Below are positions 1 to 8,735 of a stretch of 64,000 nt of DNA, piece after piece. The stretch spans positions 124,001 to 188,000 of the forward strand of contig CAVWCC010000005.1 of NCBI GenBank assembly GCA_963753385.1, read 5' to 3'. The notes under the pieces were generated by a model, which saw only the letters and a list, made by a program, of their open reading frames with translations, was not told where the DNA came from and searched no databases. Numbering within the stretch: the stretch's first letter is position 1; every line of letters starts with the position of its first letter. The translations under genes and the position numbers were made by a program. This stretch comes from JALZKA01 sp963753385 (lineage in GTDB: Bacteria > Actinomycetota > Thermoleophilia > Solirubrobacterales > 70-9).

Positions 1-382
1 CTGGGAGCCCGATCATCCGATCGGCTCGCGCATGCACTTCATCATCCATGGCGTGCACCACGACCATCCGAACGACAAGATGCGGCTCGTGATGCCGCCG
101 GGCGCGAGCATCCCGCTGGCACTGCTCTTCTTCGGCGCCTTCTGGCTGATCTTCGGCTCGCCCACCGCTTACCCACTGTTCGCCGGCTTCCTGGTGGGCT
201 ATCTCACATACGACTACATGCATTACTACCTGCACCACTTCGTCCCGAAGTCGGAGCTCGGAAAGCGTTTGCGCGAGCAGCACATGCGGCACCACTTCCA
301 GGACCACCGCTACGGATACGGCGTTTCGTCCCCGCTCTGGGACGTCGTGTTCCGCACCTTGCCACGCAAGCGAAACCACTGA
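1..382 (+). CDS. fatty acid hydroxylase / sterol desaturase family protein, 3' part
   Basis: The gene enters from the left edge; the frame is open from base 2 and 126 C-terminal residues are visible. They carry the histidine clusters of the di-iron membrane hydroxylase superfamily: HGVHH near the start, HYYLHH after a hydrophobic stretch, and HMRHHF near the end. The phrase HGVHHDHPNDKMRLVMPP is characteristic of the fatty acid 2-hydroxylase (FA2H/Scs7) branch rather than of sterol desaturases. A predicted membrane hairpin (about 22 hydrophobic residues twice, from ALLFFGAFW) separates the clusters. The product would be an integral membrane enzyme hydroxylating an acyl chain or other lipid. 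The substrate cannot be fixed from the fragment. The N-terminal membrane segment and first histidine box lie outside the window. Confidence 0.88.
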   Translation, partial: WEPDHPIGSRMHFIIHGVHHDHPNDKMRLVMPPGASIPLALLFFGAFWLIFGSPTAYPLFAGFLVGYLTYDYMHYYLHHFVPKSELGKRLREQHMRHHFQDHRYGYGVSSPLWDVVFRTLPRKRNH

Positions 383-490
383 GCCAACACTGAGAATTTC
401 GTCCCTACTGTTACTGTAGGAACGCACTCCAATAGACGTCACGGAACGGGCAGGGGACGTGCCGTTCGAGTGACCGACGAAGGGACTCAG

Positions 491-865
491 ATGGCCACAG
501 AAACTGCGAACGGAGCGGTCGCCGAGGCTGCCGCATTGCTCCGCGCGCGGCTCCGCGAGCTCGACGCCGAGCGCGCGAGGGTCGAGCGCGCGCTCGCCAG
601 CCTCACCGACGGCCGCGAGGGCAAGCGCGGCCCAGGACGCCCCCGCGGATCGACGGCCAGAACCACCGGCCGCCGGCAGCGTAAGCGCCGCGGGGGAACC
701 CGCGCCGAGCACGCGGTAAAGCTGATCGCGGCGAAGCCAGGGATCACTGCTTCGGAGATCGCGCGCGAGTTGAAGATCAAGCCGAACTACATGTACCGCG
801 TCCTGAGCGACCTCGAGAAGGAAGGCAAGGTCCGCAAGGACGGCCGGGCCTACCGCCCGGCCTGA
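491..865 (+). CDS. AT-hook-like and winged-helix DNA-binding protein
   Basis: A 124-aa basic protein of three parts. Residues about 10-40 form a heptad-rich helix (AALLRARLRELDAERARVER) suited to coiled-coil dimerisation. Residues about 44-70 are a basic linker containing GRPRGS, an AT-hook core. Residues about 75-124 form a winged helix of the MarR/ArsR-like type (ITASEIARELKIKPNYMYRV, then a basic wing). A GTG lies upstream at 470, but the ATG at 491 has an AAGGGA ribosome site about 6 nt before it, so I use 491. The domain order suggests a nucleoid-associated or local regulator, resembling histone-like Lsr2/H-NS substitutes in plan but not in sequence. Target and partner are unknown. It stands alone, convergent with the next minus-strand gene. 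Confidence 0.75.
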   Translation: MATETANGAVAEAAALLRARLRELDAERARVERALASLTDGREGKRGPGRPRGSTARTTGRRQRKRRGGTRAEHAVKLIAAKPGITASEIARELKIKPNYMYRVLSDLEKEGKVRKDGRAYRPA

Positions 866-875
866 CCGGCACCGC

Positions 876-2269
876 TCAGCGCAGGTAGACGAGCACCCCG
901 TCCACGCGGACGGTGTGCTCGAAGATCGAAGCCAGCCGCGGACGCAGGCCCGGCACGGTGGCGAACGAGCGGCCGACCACCGCGGCCCCGGCTCCGCGAG
1001 CGGCGGCGACGATCTCGCGTCGCCGCAGCGACCCGGTGCTGACTCGGACGAACGAAGGGTCAGCCGTGGCAAGGCTGGCCGGTCGGTCGGCAAGCAGCGG
1101 GACGAGCGGGAGGTCGCTGACGACCTCCTCGCCCGGATCGGTCTGAGCGGCGACCAGCGCAGCCGTTGCGTCGAGTCGAGCCCGGTCCGAGCCGTCGACG
1201 GTGTCGCGCCCGTGGATCGCCCAGGGGACTATCAGCATCGCCGCCAGCCCGAGCAGCGCGTAGCGGCGTGGGGGCAGGCTGCGGGGAAGGGCGCTTCCCG
1301 CGAGCAGCGCGAGCGGCCAGGCGAGGATCACCAGATGGTGGTGGAGCAGCGGCCGGTGGAGCGCCACCAGCAGCAGGCCGCCGGCTAGCACCGCGATCAG
1401 GTCGGCGCGCTCCCGCGCCCACTCCCTGAGCCCGTTGGGCTCGACTCCGCGGAGGCCGAGCACGAGGACGCTGATCAGCCCCGCGTATGCCATCGAGATC
1501 AGGATCACCTGGACGTCGGGAACCTGGGCCGGCATCGCGGACTCGTTGCGCGCCGCGAGGTGCATCCCGACGGCGCCCTCCCACAGGTCGCCGAGCGCGT
1601 TGAGGTGGACCAGCGCGACCGCGGCGACGGTCGCGAGCGCCGCAAGCACGGACACCGCGACGGCACGCCGGGTCGGCGGCTGCGACCAGGGCACCCGCCG
1701 CGATCCCAAACGCGAACGGCACGGTCAGGAGCTTGATCATCAACGCCGCCGCCAGGAGCGCCCCGGCCGCCGCAGCCCAGGCCGTCCGCCCCTGGGCGAG
1801 GCGGGCGGCGAGGAGCGCGGCCGTCGCAACCGCTACCGAGGGGACGTCGGCGCTGACGACGGCGGCAGCGTCCACGACCCCTGGCGACAGAAGCAGCAGC
1901 GCCGAGGCCGCCAGCGCCGCCGCGTGGGCCCGCGATCCGCCGCACCAGCGCCCAACCCGCCAGCGTGCCCACCAGCGCCACGGCCAGGGCGGCGCCTCGC
2001 AGCACAGCCACGCTTCCGCCCGCCACCCAGTTCATGGCGTCGAGCGCGGTCAGGAACAGCGGCGGCTGCGAGGTAAAGACCTGCTCGCCCAGCTCGAAGC
2101 CGCGGCTGAGGAGATCCGCGCTCAGCAGGTAGACGCCCTCGTCGAACTCCTGCGACGGCGTCCCCAGGCTGCGCCCGAGGAGCAGAGCGGCCGCCACCAA
2201 CAGGAACAGGAGGCCCCAGGCTTCACGCCGGTCGATCCCGAGCCGGGAGGCCCCGCTCATGGGTCCCAA
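876..2269 (-). pseudogene. GT-C-like polytopic glycosyltransferase, two frameshifts
   Basis: Read from 2269 downwards, three frames together give one coherent membrane protein of about 460 aa. Frame 1 supplies the N-terminus with FDEGVYLLSADLL and an aspartate-containing first lumenal loop typical of the GT-C/ArnT-PMT family. Frame 2 (about 1926-1672) supplies hydrophobic helices such as AALLAARLAQGR and MIKLLTVPFAF. Frame 3 (about 1670-876) supplies the remaining helices and a soluble C-terminal domain ending VRVDGVLVYLR. The switches fall at about 1921-1931, in a GGGCCC run, and about 1665-1672, in a GGG run; each fits one extra base. GT-C enzymes transfer sugars from polyprenyl phosphates. 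Function is inferred from fold features only. Either the gene is dead or the sequence has two homopolymer errors. Confidence 0.6.
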
Positions 2270-2357
2270 GGATCGCGCCCTACCGGCGCGCGGTGATTAC
2301 CGAAACGTTCTCAGCCGGTGAAAAGTTGGTTGTCAGCAGGCGAAAATCGCCGCAGGC

Positions 2358-3347
2358 TCAGAGCAGCCCGAGGCCCGCGACCGCTTCGCGCTCCTCGTTC
2401 AGCTCCGCGACCGAGGCGTCGATCCGCTCGCGCGAGAAGTCGGTGATCTCGAGACCCCCCGCGATCGAGTACTCGCCGTTCGCGCACGTGCACGGATAGC
2501 CCGAGATGATCCCCTCCGGGACGTCGTAGGAGCCGTCGGCCGGCACCCCCATCGAGACCCAGTCTCCGTCGGGCGTGCCGAGCACCCAGTCGCGCACGTG
2601 GTCGATCGCGGCGTTTGCCGCCGAGGCGGCCGACGACGCGCCGCGGGCGTCGATGATCGCCGCGCCGCGCTTCGCCACCGTGGGGATGAACTCGTCCGCG
2701 ATCCAACCCTCGTCGCCTACCGCCTCCCAAGCCGACGAGCCCCTTACCTTCGCGTTCACGAGGTCCGGGTACTGCGTCGTCGAGTGGTTCCCCCAGACGG
2801 TCATGTTGGTGACGTCCGGGATCGTGGCGCCCGTCTTGTGCGCCAGCTGCGCGATCGCGCGGTTGTGGTCGAGGCGCAGCATCGCGGTGAATCGCGCGTT
2901 CGCCACGTCGGGCGCGTTCGACATCGCGATCAGCGCGTTGGTGTTGGCGGGGTTACCGACCACCAGGATCTTCACGTCGCCGGCCGCGCCGGCGTTGATC
3001 GCCTCGCCCTGGGGCTTGAAGATTCCGCCGTTCGCCTCGAGCAGGTCCGAGCGCTCCATGCCGGGGCCGCGTGGCCGGGCGCCGACCAGCAGCCCGATGT
3101 TGCAGCCGTCGAACGCCGGCTTCGGGTCGTCGTAGATGTCGATCCCGGCGAGCAGCGGGAACGCGCAGTCGTCGAGCTCCATCGCGGTCCCCTCGGCGGC
3201 CTTCACCGCGTCCGGGATCTCGAGCAGGTTGAGGTGGACCTGCGTCTCCGAGCCGAGCATCTCGCCGGACGCGACCCGGAACAGGAGCGCATAGCCGATC
3301 TGGCCGGCGGCGCCGGTGACGGTGACCTTGACGGGGGACTGACTCAA
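2358..3347 (-). CDS. mdh: malate dehydrogenase
   Basis: A 329-aa cytoplasmic TCA-cycle enzyme interconverting malate and oxaloacetate with NAD(P). The Rossmann loop GAAGQIGY is at residues 12-19. The mobile substrate loop reads GARPRGPGMERSDLL, and NPANTNALI follows. RLDHNRA and WGNHSTTQYPD carry the catalytic Asp/His pair and substrate arginine. Length and motifs match the group of malate dehydrogenases shared by Actinobacteria and eukaryotic cytosol. The TTG start at 3347 directly abuts the icd stop codon and has an AAGGAG site about 10 nt upstream inside the end of icd, so the two are co-transcribed and translationally linked. Downstream, only a weak GGCG-AAAAT-CGCC hairpin is visible. Confidence 0.96.
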   Translation of the reverse strand: MSQSPVKVTVTGAAGQIGYALLFRVASGEMLGSETQVHLNLLEIPDAVKAAEGTAMELDDCAFPLLAGIDIYDDPKPAFDGCNIGLLVGARPRGPGMERSDLLEANGGIFKPQGEAINAGAAGDVKILVVGNPANTNALIAMSNAPDVANARFTAMLRLDHNRAIAQLAHKTGATIPDVTNMTVWGNHSTTQYPDLVNAKVRGSSAWEAVGDEGWIADEFIPTVAKRGAAIIDARGASSAASAANAAIDHVRDWVLGTPDGDWVSMGVPADGSYDVPEGIISGYPCTCANGEYSIAGGLEITDFSRERIDASVAELNEEREAVAGLGLL

Positions 3348-4565
3348 CTAGCTCATCTCCTTCTGCAGGTTCTCGTCGATCGACGCCAGGAACTCCTGCG
3401 TCGTCTGAAACTCCTGGCTGCCGCCCACGAGCAGCGCGAGGTCCTTCGTCATCTTCCCGCTCTCGACGGTCTTGACGCAGACGCGCTCGAGGGTGTCGGC
3501 GAACCGTTCGACCTCCGGCGTCTCGTCCATCCGTCCGCGGGCATGGAGTCCCCGGGTCCAGGCGAAGATCGACGCGATCGGGTTGGTCGATGTCGGGTTG
3601 CCCTTCTGGTGCTCGCGGTAGTGCCGGGTGACGGTCCCGTGCGCCGCCTCGGCCTCGACCGTCTTGCCGTCGGGCGTCATCAGGACGCTGGTCATCAAGC
3701 CGAGCGAGCCGAAGCCCTGCGCCACGGTGTCCGACTGGACGTCGCCGTCGTAGTTCTTGCAGGCCCAGACGTAGCCCCCCTCCCACTTGAGCGCGGCGGC
3801 GACCATGTCGTCGATCAGACGGTGCTCGTAGGTCAGGCCCGCGGCGTCGAAGTCGGACGAAAACTCGCTCTCGAACACCTCCTGGAACAGGTCCTTGAAG
3901 CGGCCGTCGTAGGTCTTCAGGATGGTGTTCTTGGTCGACATGTAAACCGGGAACCCGCGGTCGAGCCCATAGCGGAACGAGGCGCGGGCGAAGTCCCGGA
4001 TCGAGTCGTCGAGGTTGTACATCGCCATCGCGATCCCGCCGCCCTCGGGGAAGTCGAACACCTCGAGCTCGAGCGGCTCGGATCCGTCGTTCGGCTTGAA
4101 GCTGAGCACCAGCTTCCCGTCGCCCGGGATCCGCGTGTCGGTCGCCCGGTACTGGTCCCCGAACGCGTGGCGGCCGATGATGATCGGCTTCGTCCAGCCC
4201 GGCACCAGCCGCGGGATGTTCGAGATCACGATCGGCTCGCGGAAGATGACGCCGCCGAGGATGTTGCGGATCGTCCCGTTCGGCGACCGGTACATCTCCT
4301 TCAGCCCGAACTCCTTGACCCGCGCCTCGTCCGGCGTGATCGTTGCGCACTTGACGCCGACACCGTGCTCTGAGATCGCGTTCGCGGCGTCGACCGTGAT
4401 CCCGTCGGACGTGGCGTCGCGGCTCTCGATCCCGAGGTCGAAGTAGATGAGCTCGAGGTCGAGGTAGGGCAGGATCAGCTGGTCCTTGATGAACGCCCAG
4501 ATGATCCGGGTCATCTCGTCGCCGTCGAGCTCGACGATGGGGTTCTTCACCTCGATCTTCGCCAC
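3348..4565 (-). CDS. icd: NADP-dependent isocitrate dehydrogenase
   Basis: A 405-aa enzyme that oxidatively decarboxylates isocitrate to 2-oxoglutarate. It is of the eukaryote-like homodimeric type: it opens with KNPIVELDGDEMTRIIW and has SPNGTIRNILGG at about residues 94-105, the isocitrate-binding segment. Later come the YMSTKNTILKTYDGRFKD region and the NADP-binding EAAHGTVTRHYREHQKG segment. The open frame continues upstream to 4634, but the homologous N-terminus begins at GTG 4565, giving the family length; the extra 23 residues would run into the divergent gene's start. It heads the icd-mdh pair. Upstream is a 68-bp divergent interval shared with the SCP2 gene, which must hold both promoters. 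Confidence 0.95.
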   Translation of the reverse strand: MAKIEVKNPIVELDGDEMTRIIWAFIKDQLILPYLDLELIYFDLGIESRDATSDGITVDAANAISEHGVGVKCATITPDEARVKEFGLKEMYRSPNGTIRNILGGVIFREPIVISNIPRLVPGWTKPIIIGRHAFGDQYRATDTRIPGDGKLVLSFKPNDGSEPLELEVFDFPEGGGIAMAMYNLDDSIRDFARASFRYGLDRGFPVYMSTKNTILKTYDGRFKDLFQEVFESEFSSDFDAAGLTYEHRLIDDMVAAALKWEGGYVWACKNYDGDVQSDTVAQGFGSLGLMTSVLMTPDGKTVEAEAAHGTVTRHYREHQKGNPTSTNPIASIFAWTRGLHARGRMDETPEVERFADTLERVCVKTVESGKMTKDLALLVGGSQEFQTTQEFLASIDENLQKEMS

Positions 4566-4633
4566 GGGGGGCGGCGATGCTATCGGCGCCAAGGTCCGAT
4601 ACGCGTGATACGTTTTCCTACGCTTCGGTAGCA

Positions 4634-5080
4634 ATGACCGCCATCAACACCATCGGGGAACGATTCGACGCCGCGACGCTCGCGCGGCTCGCCCGGCGCA
4701 CGCCGGAGCCGTTGCTGCGCGCCGCGACCCTCCCGCCCGTCCGGTCCCGGTTCATCGCCGAGGTCTTCCGCCGGATGCCGAGCGAGCTCAAGGCCACCGC
4801 GGCGGCTCCGGACGCCGTGGTCCGCTGGCAGGTCACCGACGATCGCGGCGGCGAGGTAGCTACCTGGTACCTCGTGTTCGCCGACGGAGGCTGTCGCACC
4901 ACCACCCGCCCGCCAGAGGGCGTTGTGCGGACGACGCTGACGCTCTCCGCGCTCGACCTCCTCCGGCTGGCCTCGGGCAGCGAGCTGCCGATCGCGATGT
5001 TCCAGAACGGGCGAATCAAGATCTCCGGCGACCTCTTCTTCGCGGCCCAGCTCCAGGGAATGTTCCGGATCCCGGCATAA
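4634..5080 (+). CDS. SCP2 sterol-carrier-domain protein
   Basis: A 148-aa protein consisting essentially of one SCP2/sterol-transfer domain: an N-terminal helical segment, then beta strands including VVRWQVTDDRGGEVATWYL, then the typical LTLSALDLLRLASG and MFQNGRIKISGDL (the small hydrophobic tunnel end of the fold), ending with LFFAAQLQGMFRIP. Bacterial single-domain SCP2 proteins bind lipids or acyl-CoAs, but their individual roles are mostly unassigned. The start is taken at ATG 4634; the frame is open back to 4577, which would collide with icd. It is followed 32 nt later by the acyl-CoA dehydrogenase, so a role in acyl-CoA handling is plausible but inferred. Confidence 0.85.
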   Translation: MTAINTIGERFDAATLARLARRTPEPLLRAATLPPVRSRFIAEVFRRMPSELKATAAAPDAVVRWQVTDDRGGEVATWYLVFADGGCRTTTRPPEGVVRTTLTLSALDLLRLASGSELPIAMFQNGRIKISGDLFFAAQLQGMFRIPA

Positions 5081-5112
5081 CGCGGCCCGCTCTCTGCCAG
5101 AATCCCGCGCCG

Positions 5113-6777
5113 ATGGCCACTATCGAAGAACGGCCGGCTCACGCCACGCACGAGGTCCTGAACCAGGCCTCGCCGCTCGAGAACTACAACGTCTTCGAGG
5201 CCGACCGGGTGCTTTCAGAGGCGCTTCGGCGCGAGGGCGCCGACTGGGCCGACGAATACGCCCGCGAGGTGGGGGCGTTCGCGGGCAGCGCCGTCGCCCA
5301 GCGGTGGGGGCGCGAGGCGAACGAGAACCCGCCGAAGCTCCGCACGCACGACCGCTTCGGGAACCGGATCGACGAGGTCGAGTTCCACCCCGCGTGGCAC
5401 GAGCTAATGAAGGTCGGGGTTGGATTCGGCCTGCACTCGCTGCCCTGGAGCGAGCCGCAGCCGGGCGTCCACGTCGCCCGCGCGGCGATGTTCATGGCCT
5501 TCGGGCAGGCCGAGGCCGGTGTGGGCTGCCCGATCTCGATGACCTACTCGGCAATCCCGGCGCTGCGGACGCAGCCCGAGCTGGCCGCCGAGTGGGAGCC
5601 GCGGCTGACGTCGAACGCGTACCACGGCGAGCGCCTGCGCCCCGACAAGCCGGGGAGCCTCTGCGGGATGGCGATGACCGAGAAGCAGGGCGGATCCGAC
5701 GTCCGCGCCAACACCACAACGGCCCGTCCGCTGAACGGCGGCGGGCCCGGGGGCGAGTACGAGCTGACCGGCCACAAGTGGTTCATGTCGGCGCCGATGT
5801 GCGACGTCTTCCTGGTGCTCGCCCAGGCGCCGGACGGGCTCTCCTGCTTCCTGATGCCGCGCTTCACCCCCGACGGCGAGCGGAACCGCATCCACCTGCA
5901 GCGCCTCAAGGACAAGCTCGGCAATCGCTCGAACGCTTCCTCGGAGGTGGAGTTCCAAGGCGCCTGGGCGCAGCTGATCGGCGAGGAGGGCCGCGGCGTC
6001 CCGACAATCATCGAGATGGTCAACCACACCCGCCTCGACTGCGTGCTGGGGGGCGCGGGCGCGATGCGCGCGGGGGTCGCCCAGGCGATCCACCACTGCT
6101 CCCAGCGTGCGGCGTTCGGCAAGCTCCTCGTCGAGCAGCCGCTCATGCAGAACGTCCTCGCCGACCTCGCGATCGAGTCCGAGGCCGCCACGGTCGCAGC
6201 GATGCGCCTGGCCCGCTCCTACGACGAGGCGTCCGCCGGCGACGAGGAGGCGATCGAGTTCCGGCGCCTCGCGAACGCCGTCCTCAAGTACTGGCTGAAC
6301 AAGCGCGCGCCCACCCACGCCGCCGAGGCGCTCGAATGCTTCGGCGGCAACGGCTACGTCGAGGAGTCCGGGATGCCCCGCCTCTACCGCGAGGTCCCGC
6401 TGAACTCGATCTGGGAAGGCTCCGGCAACGTGCAATGCCTGGACGTCCTGCGCGGCATGGCCAAGAACCCCGAGTCGGTGGACGCGTTCTTCGCCGAGGT
6501 CGCCGAAGCCGGCGGCAGCGACGAGCGCCTGGACCTGGCGGCCTCGGAGCTCCGCGAGGAGCTACGAGACCTCGACGCGATCGAGTCGCGGGCCCGCCGG
6601 ATCGTCGAGTGGATGGCGCTGGTGCTCCAGGGCTCGCTGCTCGTCAGGAACGGCGACGCCTCGGTGGCCGACGCGTTCTGCGCCACTCGCCTGGGGGGCG
6701 ACGCGGGCCGCGCCTTCGGGACGCTGCCGCCCGGCGTGGACTTCGCCGGGATCATCGCCCGGCACAAGCCGGCATGA
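5113..6777 (+). CDS. AidB-family acyl-CoA dehydrogenase
   Basis: A 554-aa flavoprotein of the acyl-CoA dehydrogenase superfamily, in the AidB branch. Diagnostic stretches are GMAMTEKQGGSDVRANTT (FAD and active-site segment), the AidB-specific CFGGNGYVEESGMPRLYRE and NSIWEGSGNVQCLDVLR near residue 435, and an extra C-terminal helical domain of about 120 residues, which standard 380-aa dehydrogenases lack. E. coli AidB protects DNA against alkylation and has weak isovaleryl-CoA dehydrogenase activity. In actinobacteria the same family more often accompanies beta-oxidation genes. Here it overlaps by 4 nt (ATGA) with a crotonase gene, which favours a metabolic role over DNA protection. ATG 5113 gives the family N-terminus. 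Confidence 0.9.
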   Translation: MATIEERPAHATHEVLNQASPLENYNVFEADRVLSEALRREGADWADEYAREVGAFAGSAVAQRWGREANENPPKLRTHDRFGNRIDEVEFHPAWHELMKVGVGFGLHSLPWSEPQPGVHVARAAMFMAFGQAEAGVGCPISMTYSAIPALRTQPELAAEWEPRLTSNAYHGERLRPDKPGSLCGMAMTEKQGGSDVRANTTTARPLNGGGPGGEYELTGHKWFMSAPMCDVFLVLAQAPDGLSCFLMPRFTPDGERNRIHLQRLKDKLGNRSNASSEVEFQGAWAQLIGEEGRGVPTIIEMVNHTRLDCVLGGAGAMRAGVAQAIHHCSQRAAFGKLLVEQPLMQNVLADLAIESEAATVAAMRLARSYDEASAGDEEAIEFRRLANAVLKYWLNKRAPTHAAEALECFGGNGYVEESGMPRLYREVPLNSIWEGSGNVQCLDVLRGMAKNPESVDAFFAEVAEAGGSDERLDLAASELREELRDLDAIESRARRIVEWMALVLQGSLLVRNGDASVADAFCATRLGGDAGRAFGTLPPGVDFAGIIARHKPA

Positions 6778-7580
6778 GAATCAACCCCGAGCGGGTCACG
6801 GTCGAGACCTCCGACGGGGTGGCTGACGTGCGCCTGACGCGCGCCGACAAGCACAACGCGCTCGACCCGGAGATGTTCCGATCGCTCGACGCCGCGCTCG
6901 ACGAGCTGCGCTCGGCCAAGGGCCTGCGCGCGGTGGTGCTGTCGGGCGAGGGGCCGAGCTTCTGCTCCGGCCTCGACTTCCCGAGCTTCATGGAGCAGGG
7001 GCTCGACATCTCGGCCGAGCTCTTCTCGCACCGCGACGGCGACGCGGCCAACTACGCCCAGCGGGTGACCTACGACTGGCTGCGGCTCCCCGTCCCGGTG
7101 ATCGCGGCGCTCCACGGCAACTGCATCGGTGGCGGCGCCCAGCTCGCGCTCGGCCCCGACATCCGGATCGCGGCGCCCGACGTGAGGATCTCGATCCTGG
7201 AAGTCAAGTACGGGCTGATCCCGGACATGGGATTCAGCCAGACCCTGCCGCGCCTGGTGGGACTCGACGTCGCCAAGGAGATGGTCTTCACTGGACGGAT
7301 GATCGACGGGACGGAGGCACTTCGCGTGGGCCTGGTGACCAGACTGGCGGACGACCCCCGCGCCGCCGCGCTCGCGCTTGCGCGAGAGATCGCGGGCCGT
7401 TCACCCGACGCGGTCAGGCGTGGCAAGCGCCTCCTGAACGAGGCGGCGTGGGCCCACGCCGAGGAGTCGCTGGCGTTGGAGGAGGCGCTGCAGCGCGAGT
7501 TGCTCGGCTCGCCGAACCAGGTGGCGGCCGTCCAGGCGGCGCTTGCCAAGCGGCCAGCCGTGTTCACCGATCCGTGGTAG
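6774..7580 (+). CDS. enoyl-CoA hydratase/isomerase (crotonase) family protein
   Basis: A 268-aa crotonase-fold protein. The CoA-binding oxyanion segments are FCSGLDFPSF and GNCIGGGAQLALG. The LEVKYGLIPDMG segment keeps the glutamate equivalent to rat hydratase Glu164. The position equivalent to Glu144 is glutamine (GGGAQLAL), so classical water addition across the 2-enoyl double bond is doubtful; an isomerase, hydrolase or dehalogenase-like reaction is possible. The ATG at 6774 overlaps the dehydrogenase stop by 4 nt, so the two proteins are translationally coupled and probably act on the same acyl-CoA. The open frame extends far upstream within the dehydrogenase, but only the region after 6774 resembles a protein family. 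Confidence 0.9.
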   Translation: MRINPERVTVETSDGVADVRLTRADKHNALDPEMFRSLDAALDELRSAKGLRAVVLSGEGPSFCSGLDFPSFMEQGLDISAELFSHRDGDAANYAQRVTYDWLRLPVPVIAALHGNCIGGGAQLALGPDIRIAAPDVRISILEVKYGLIPDMGFSQTLPRLVGLDVAKEMVFTGRMIDGTEALRVGLVTRLADDPRAAALALAREIAGRSPDAVRRGKRLLNEAAWAHAEESLALEEALQRELLGSPNQVAAVQAALAKRPAVFTDPW

Positions 7581-7656
7581 GCCTCACCTACCACCTGTAA
7601 AGCGCCCATTTCGGCAAACCGATAAAGGCGACATGGGTCCAGTGGGGATTTGACCG

Positions 7657-8703
7657 ATGGATGAGCGACGTCTTGCCTGGCGTGTTGGCGGACGGATGAT
7701 GGTTGCGGGCGCCGCGCTGGGCGTGGTGTCGGTGATCCTCCCGCCGCGCGCAGCCGGTTCCGACGCGATCGTGATGGTGACGATCGCAATCGCAGCCACG
7801 CTGGGACTCGCGATGATGCGCTCGCGGTTCAGCCTGCCGGAATGGGCGCTCGGCGCTGCTTTCGCGACCGGCACCGTGCTGATCACGCTCGGGACATACG
7901 AGGGTGGAACGCACAGCGCCGGCACCGACGACAACGAGATGTTCTACGTCTGGATCTGCCTCCTGGCGTTCAACTTCCTCTCGTTCCGCCACGCCCTCGC
8001 GCAGCTCGCGTTCATCGCCGTCGCCTACACGCTGCTGCTGGTCGACGCCCCGCTCACCGTGGCCGTGAATCGCTGGCTGATCTCGGTCATGACGCTGCTC
8101 GTGGCGGGCCTCCTCGTGCACGGCCTCCGCTCGAAACGGGAGCGGCTCGTCTCGGAGCTCTCCGAGCAGGCGCGAACCGACGGACTGACCGGACTGCTGA
8201 ACCGGACCTCGCTCGAGGAGCGGGCCGAGCTGGAGCTCGCGCGCGGCCGGCGCCACGGCACGCCGGTGAGCCTGATCGTCGTCGACCTGGACGGCTTCAA
8301 GGCGTTCAACGACACCCGCGGCCATCCGGCCGGCGACGAGCTCCTGCGCGCCGTCGCCGACGGGCTTCGGCGTGAGACGCGACAGGTCGACGCTCTCTCG
8401 CGACCGGGAGGGGACGAATTCGCCGTCCTCCTCCCCGGCGCGTCCCTTCGCGACGCCGAGCTGGTCGCGCACCGCCTCTGCCTGATCGGCTCGACCCTCG
8501 CCAAGCCGCGAGCTACCTTGTCGGTCGGGGTCGCGGAGAGCACCGGCGACGACGACTTCGACGCGCTCTGGCACTCCGCGGACGCGGCCATGTACGAGGC
8601 CAAGCGCGCCGGCGGCGACCTGGTCAGGACGACGTCCCCGATCACGGTCGAGGCCTCATCGGTCCTCGCCGAGCGCGGAGCGCGAGCCGGCGCCCCGGCC
8701 TGA
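7657..8703 (+). CDS. membrane-bound diguanylate cyclase (GGDEF)
   Basis: A 348-aa protein that would make cyclic di-GMP from two GTP. Residues 1-157 contain about five or six hydrophobic segments and form a membrane sensor without a recognisable input family. A short helix leads into the GGDEF domain from about residue 170 (TDGLTGLLNRTSLEE). The active-site motif GGDEF is intact at 251-255. The inhibitory I-site RQVD (242-245) lies exactly five residues before it, so product inhibition is expected. VVDLDGFKAFND carries the metal aspartates. No EAL domain follows. Lone gene, 76 bp after the crotonase. The signal sensed is unknown. Confidence 0.93.
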   Translation: MDERRLAWRVGGRMMVAGAALGVVSVILPPRAAGSDAIVMVTIAIAATLGLAMMRSRFSLPEWALGAAFATGTVLITLGTYEGGTHSAGTDDNEMFYVWICLLAFNFLSFRHALAQLAFIAVAYTLLLVDAPLTVAVNRWLISVMTLLVAGLLVHGLRSKRERLVSELSEQARTDGLTGLLNRTSLEERAELELARGRRHGTPVSLIVVDLDGFKAFNDTRGHPAGDELLRAVADGLRRETRQVDALSRPGGDEFAVLLPGASLRDAELVAHRLCLIGSTLAKPRATLSVGVAESTGDDDFDALWHSADAAMYEAKRAGGDLVRTTSPITVEASSVLAERGARAGAPA

Positions 8704-8735
8704 CCCGGGAGCCGCCGCACCGTACGATCCCTGCC

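Noticed and set aside
2339..2351. GGCG-AAAAT-CGCC hairpin after mdh as a terminator
   Set aside because: The stem is only 4 bp with poor extension; too weak to call.
2598..4373. 591-aa plus-strand open frame antisense to icd and mdh
   Set aside because: Arg/Val/Asp-rich composition without any family pattern; it is the mirror of GC-rich third codon positions in the real genes.
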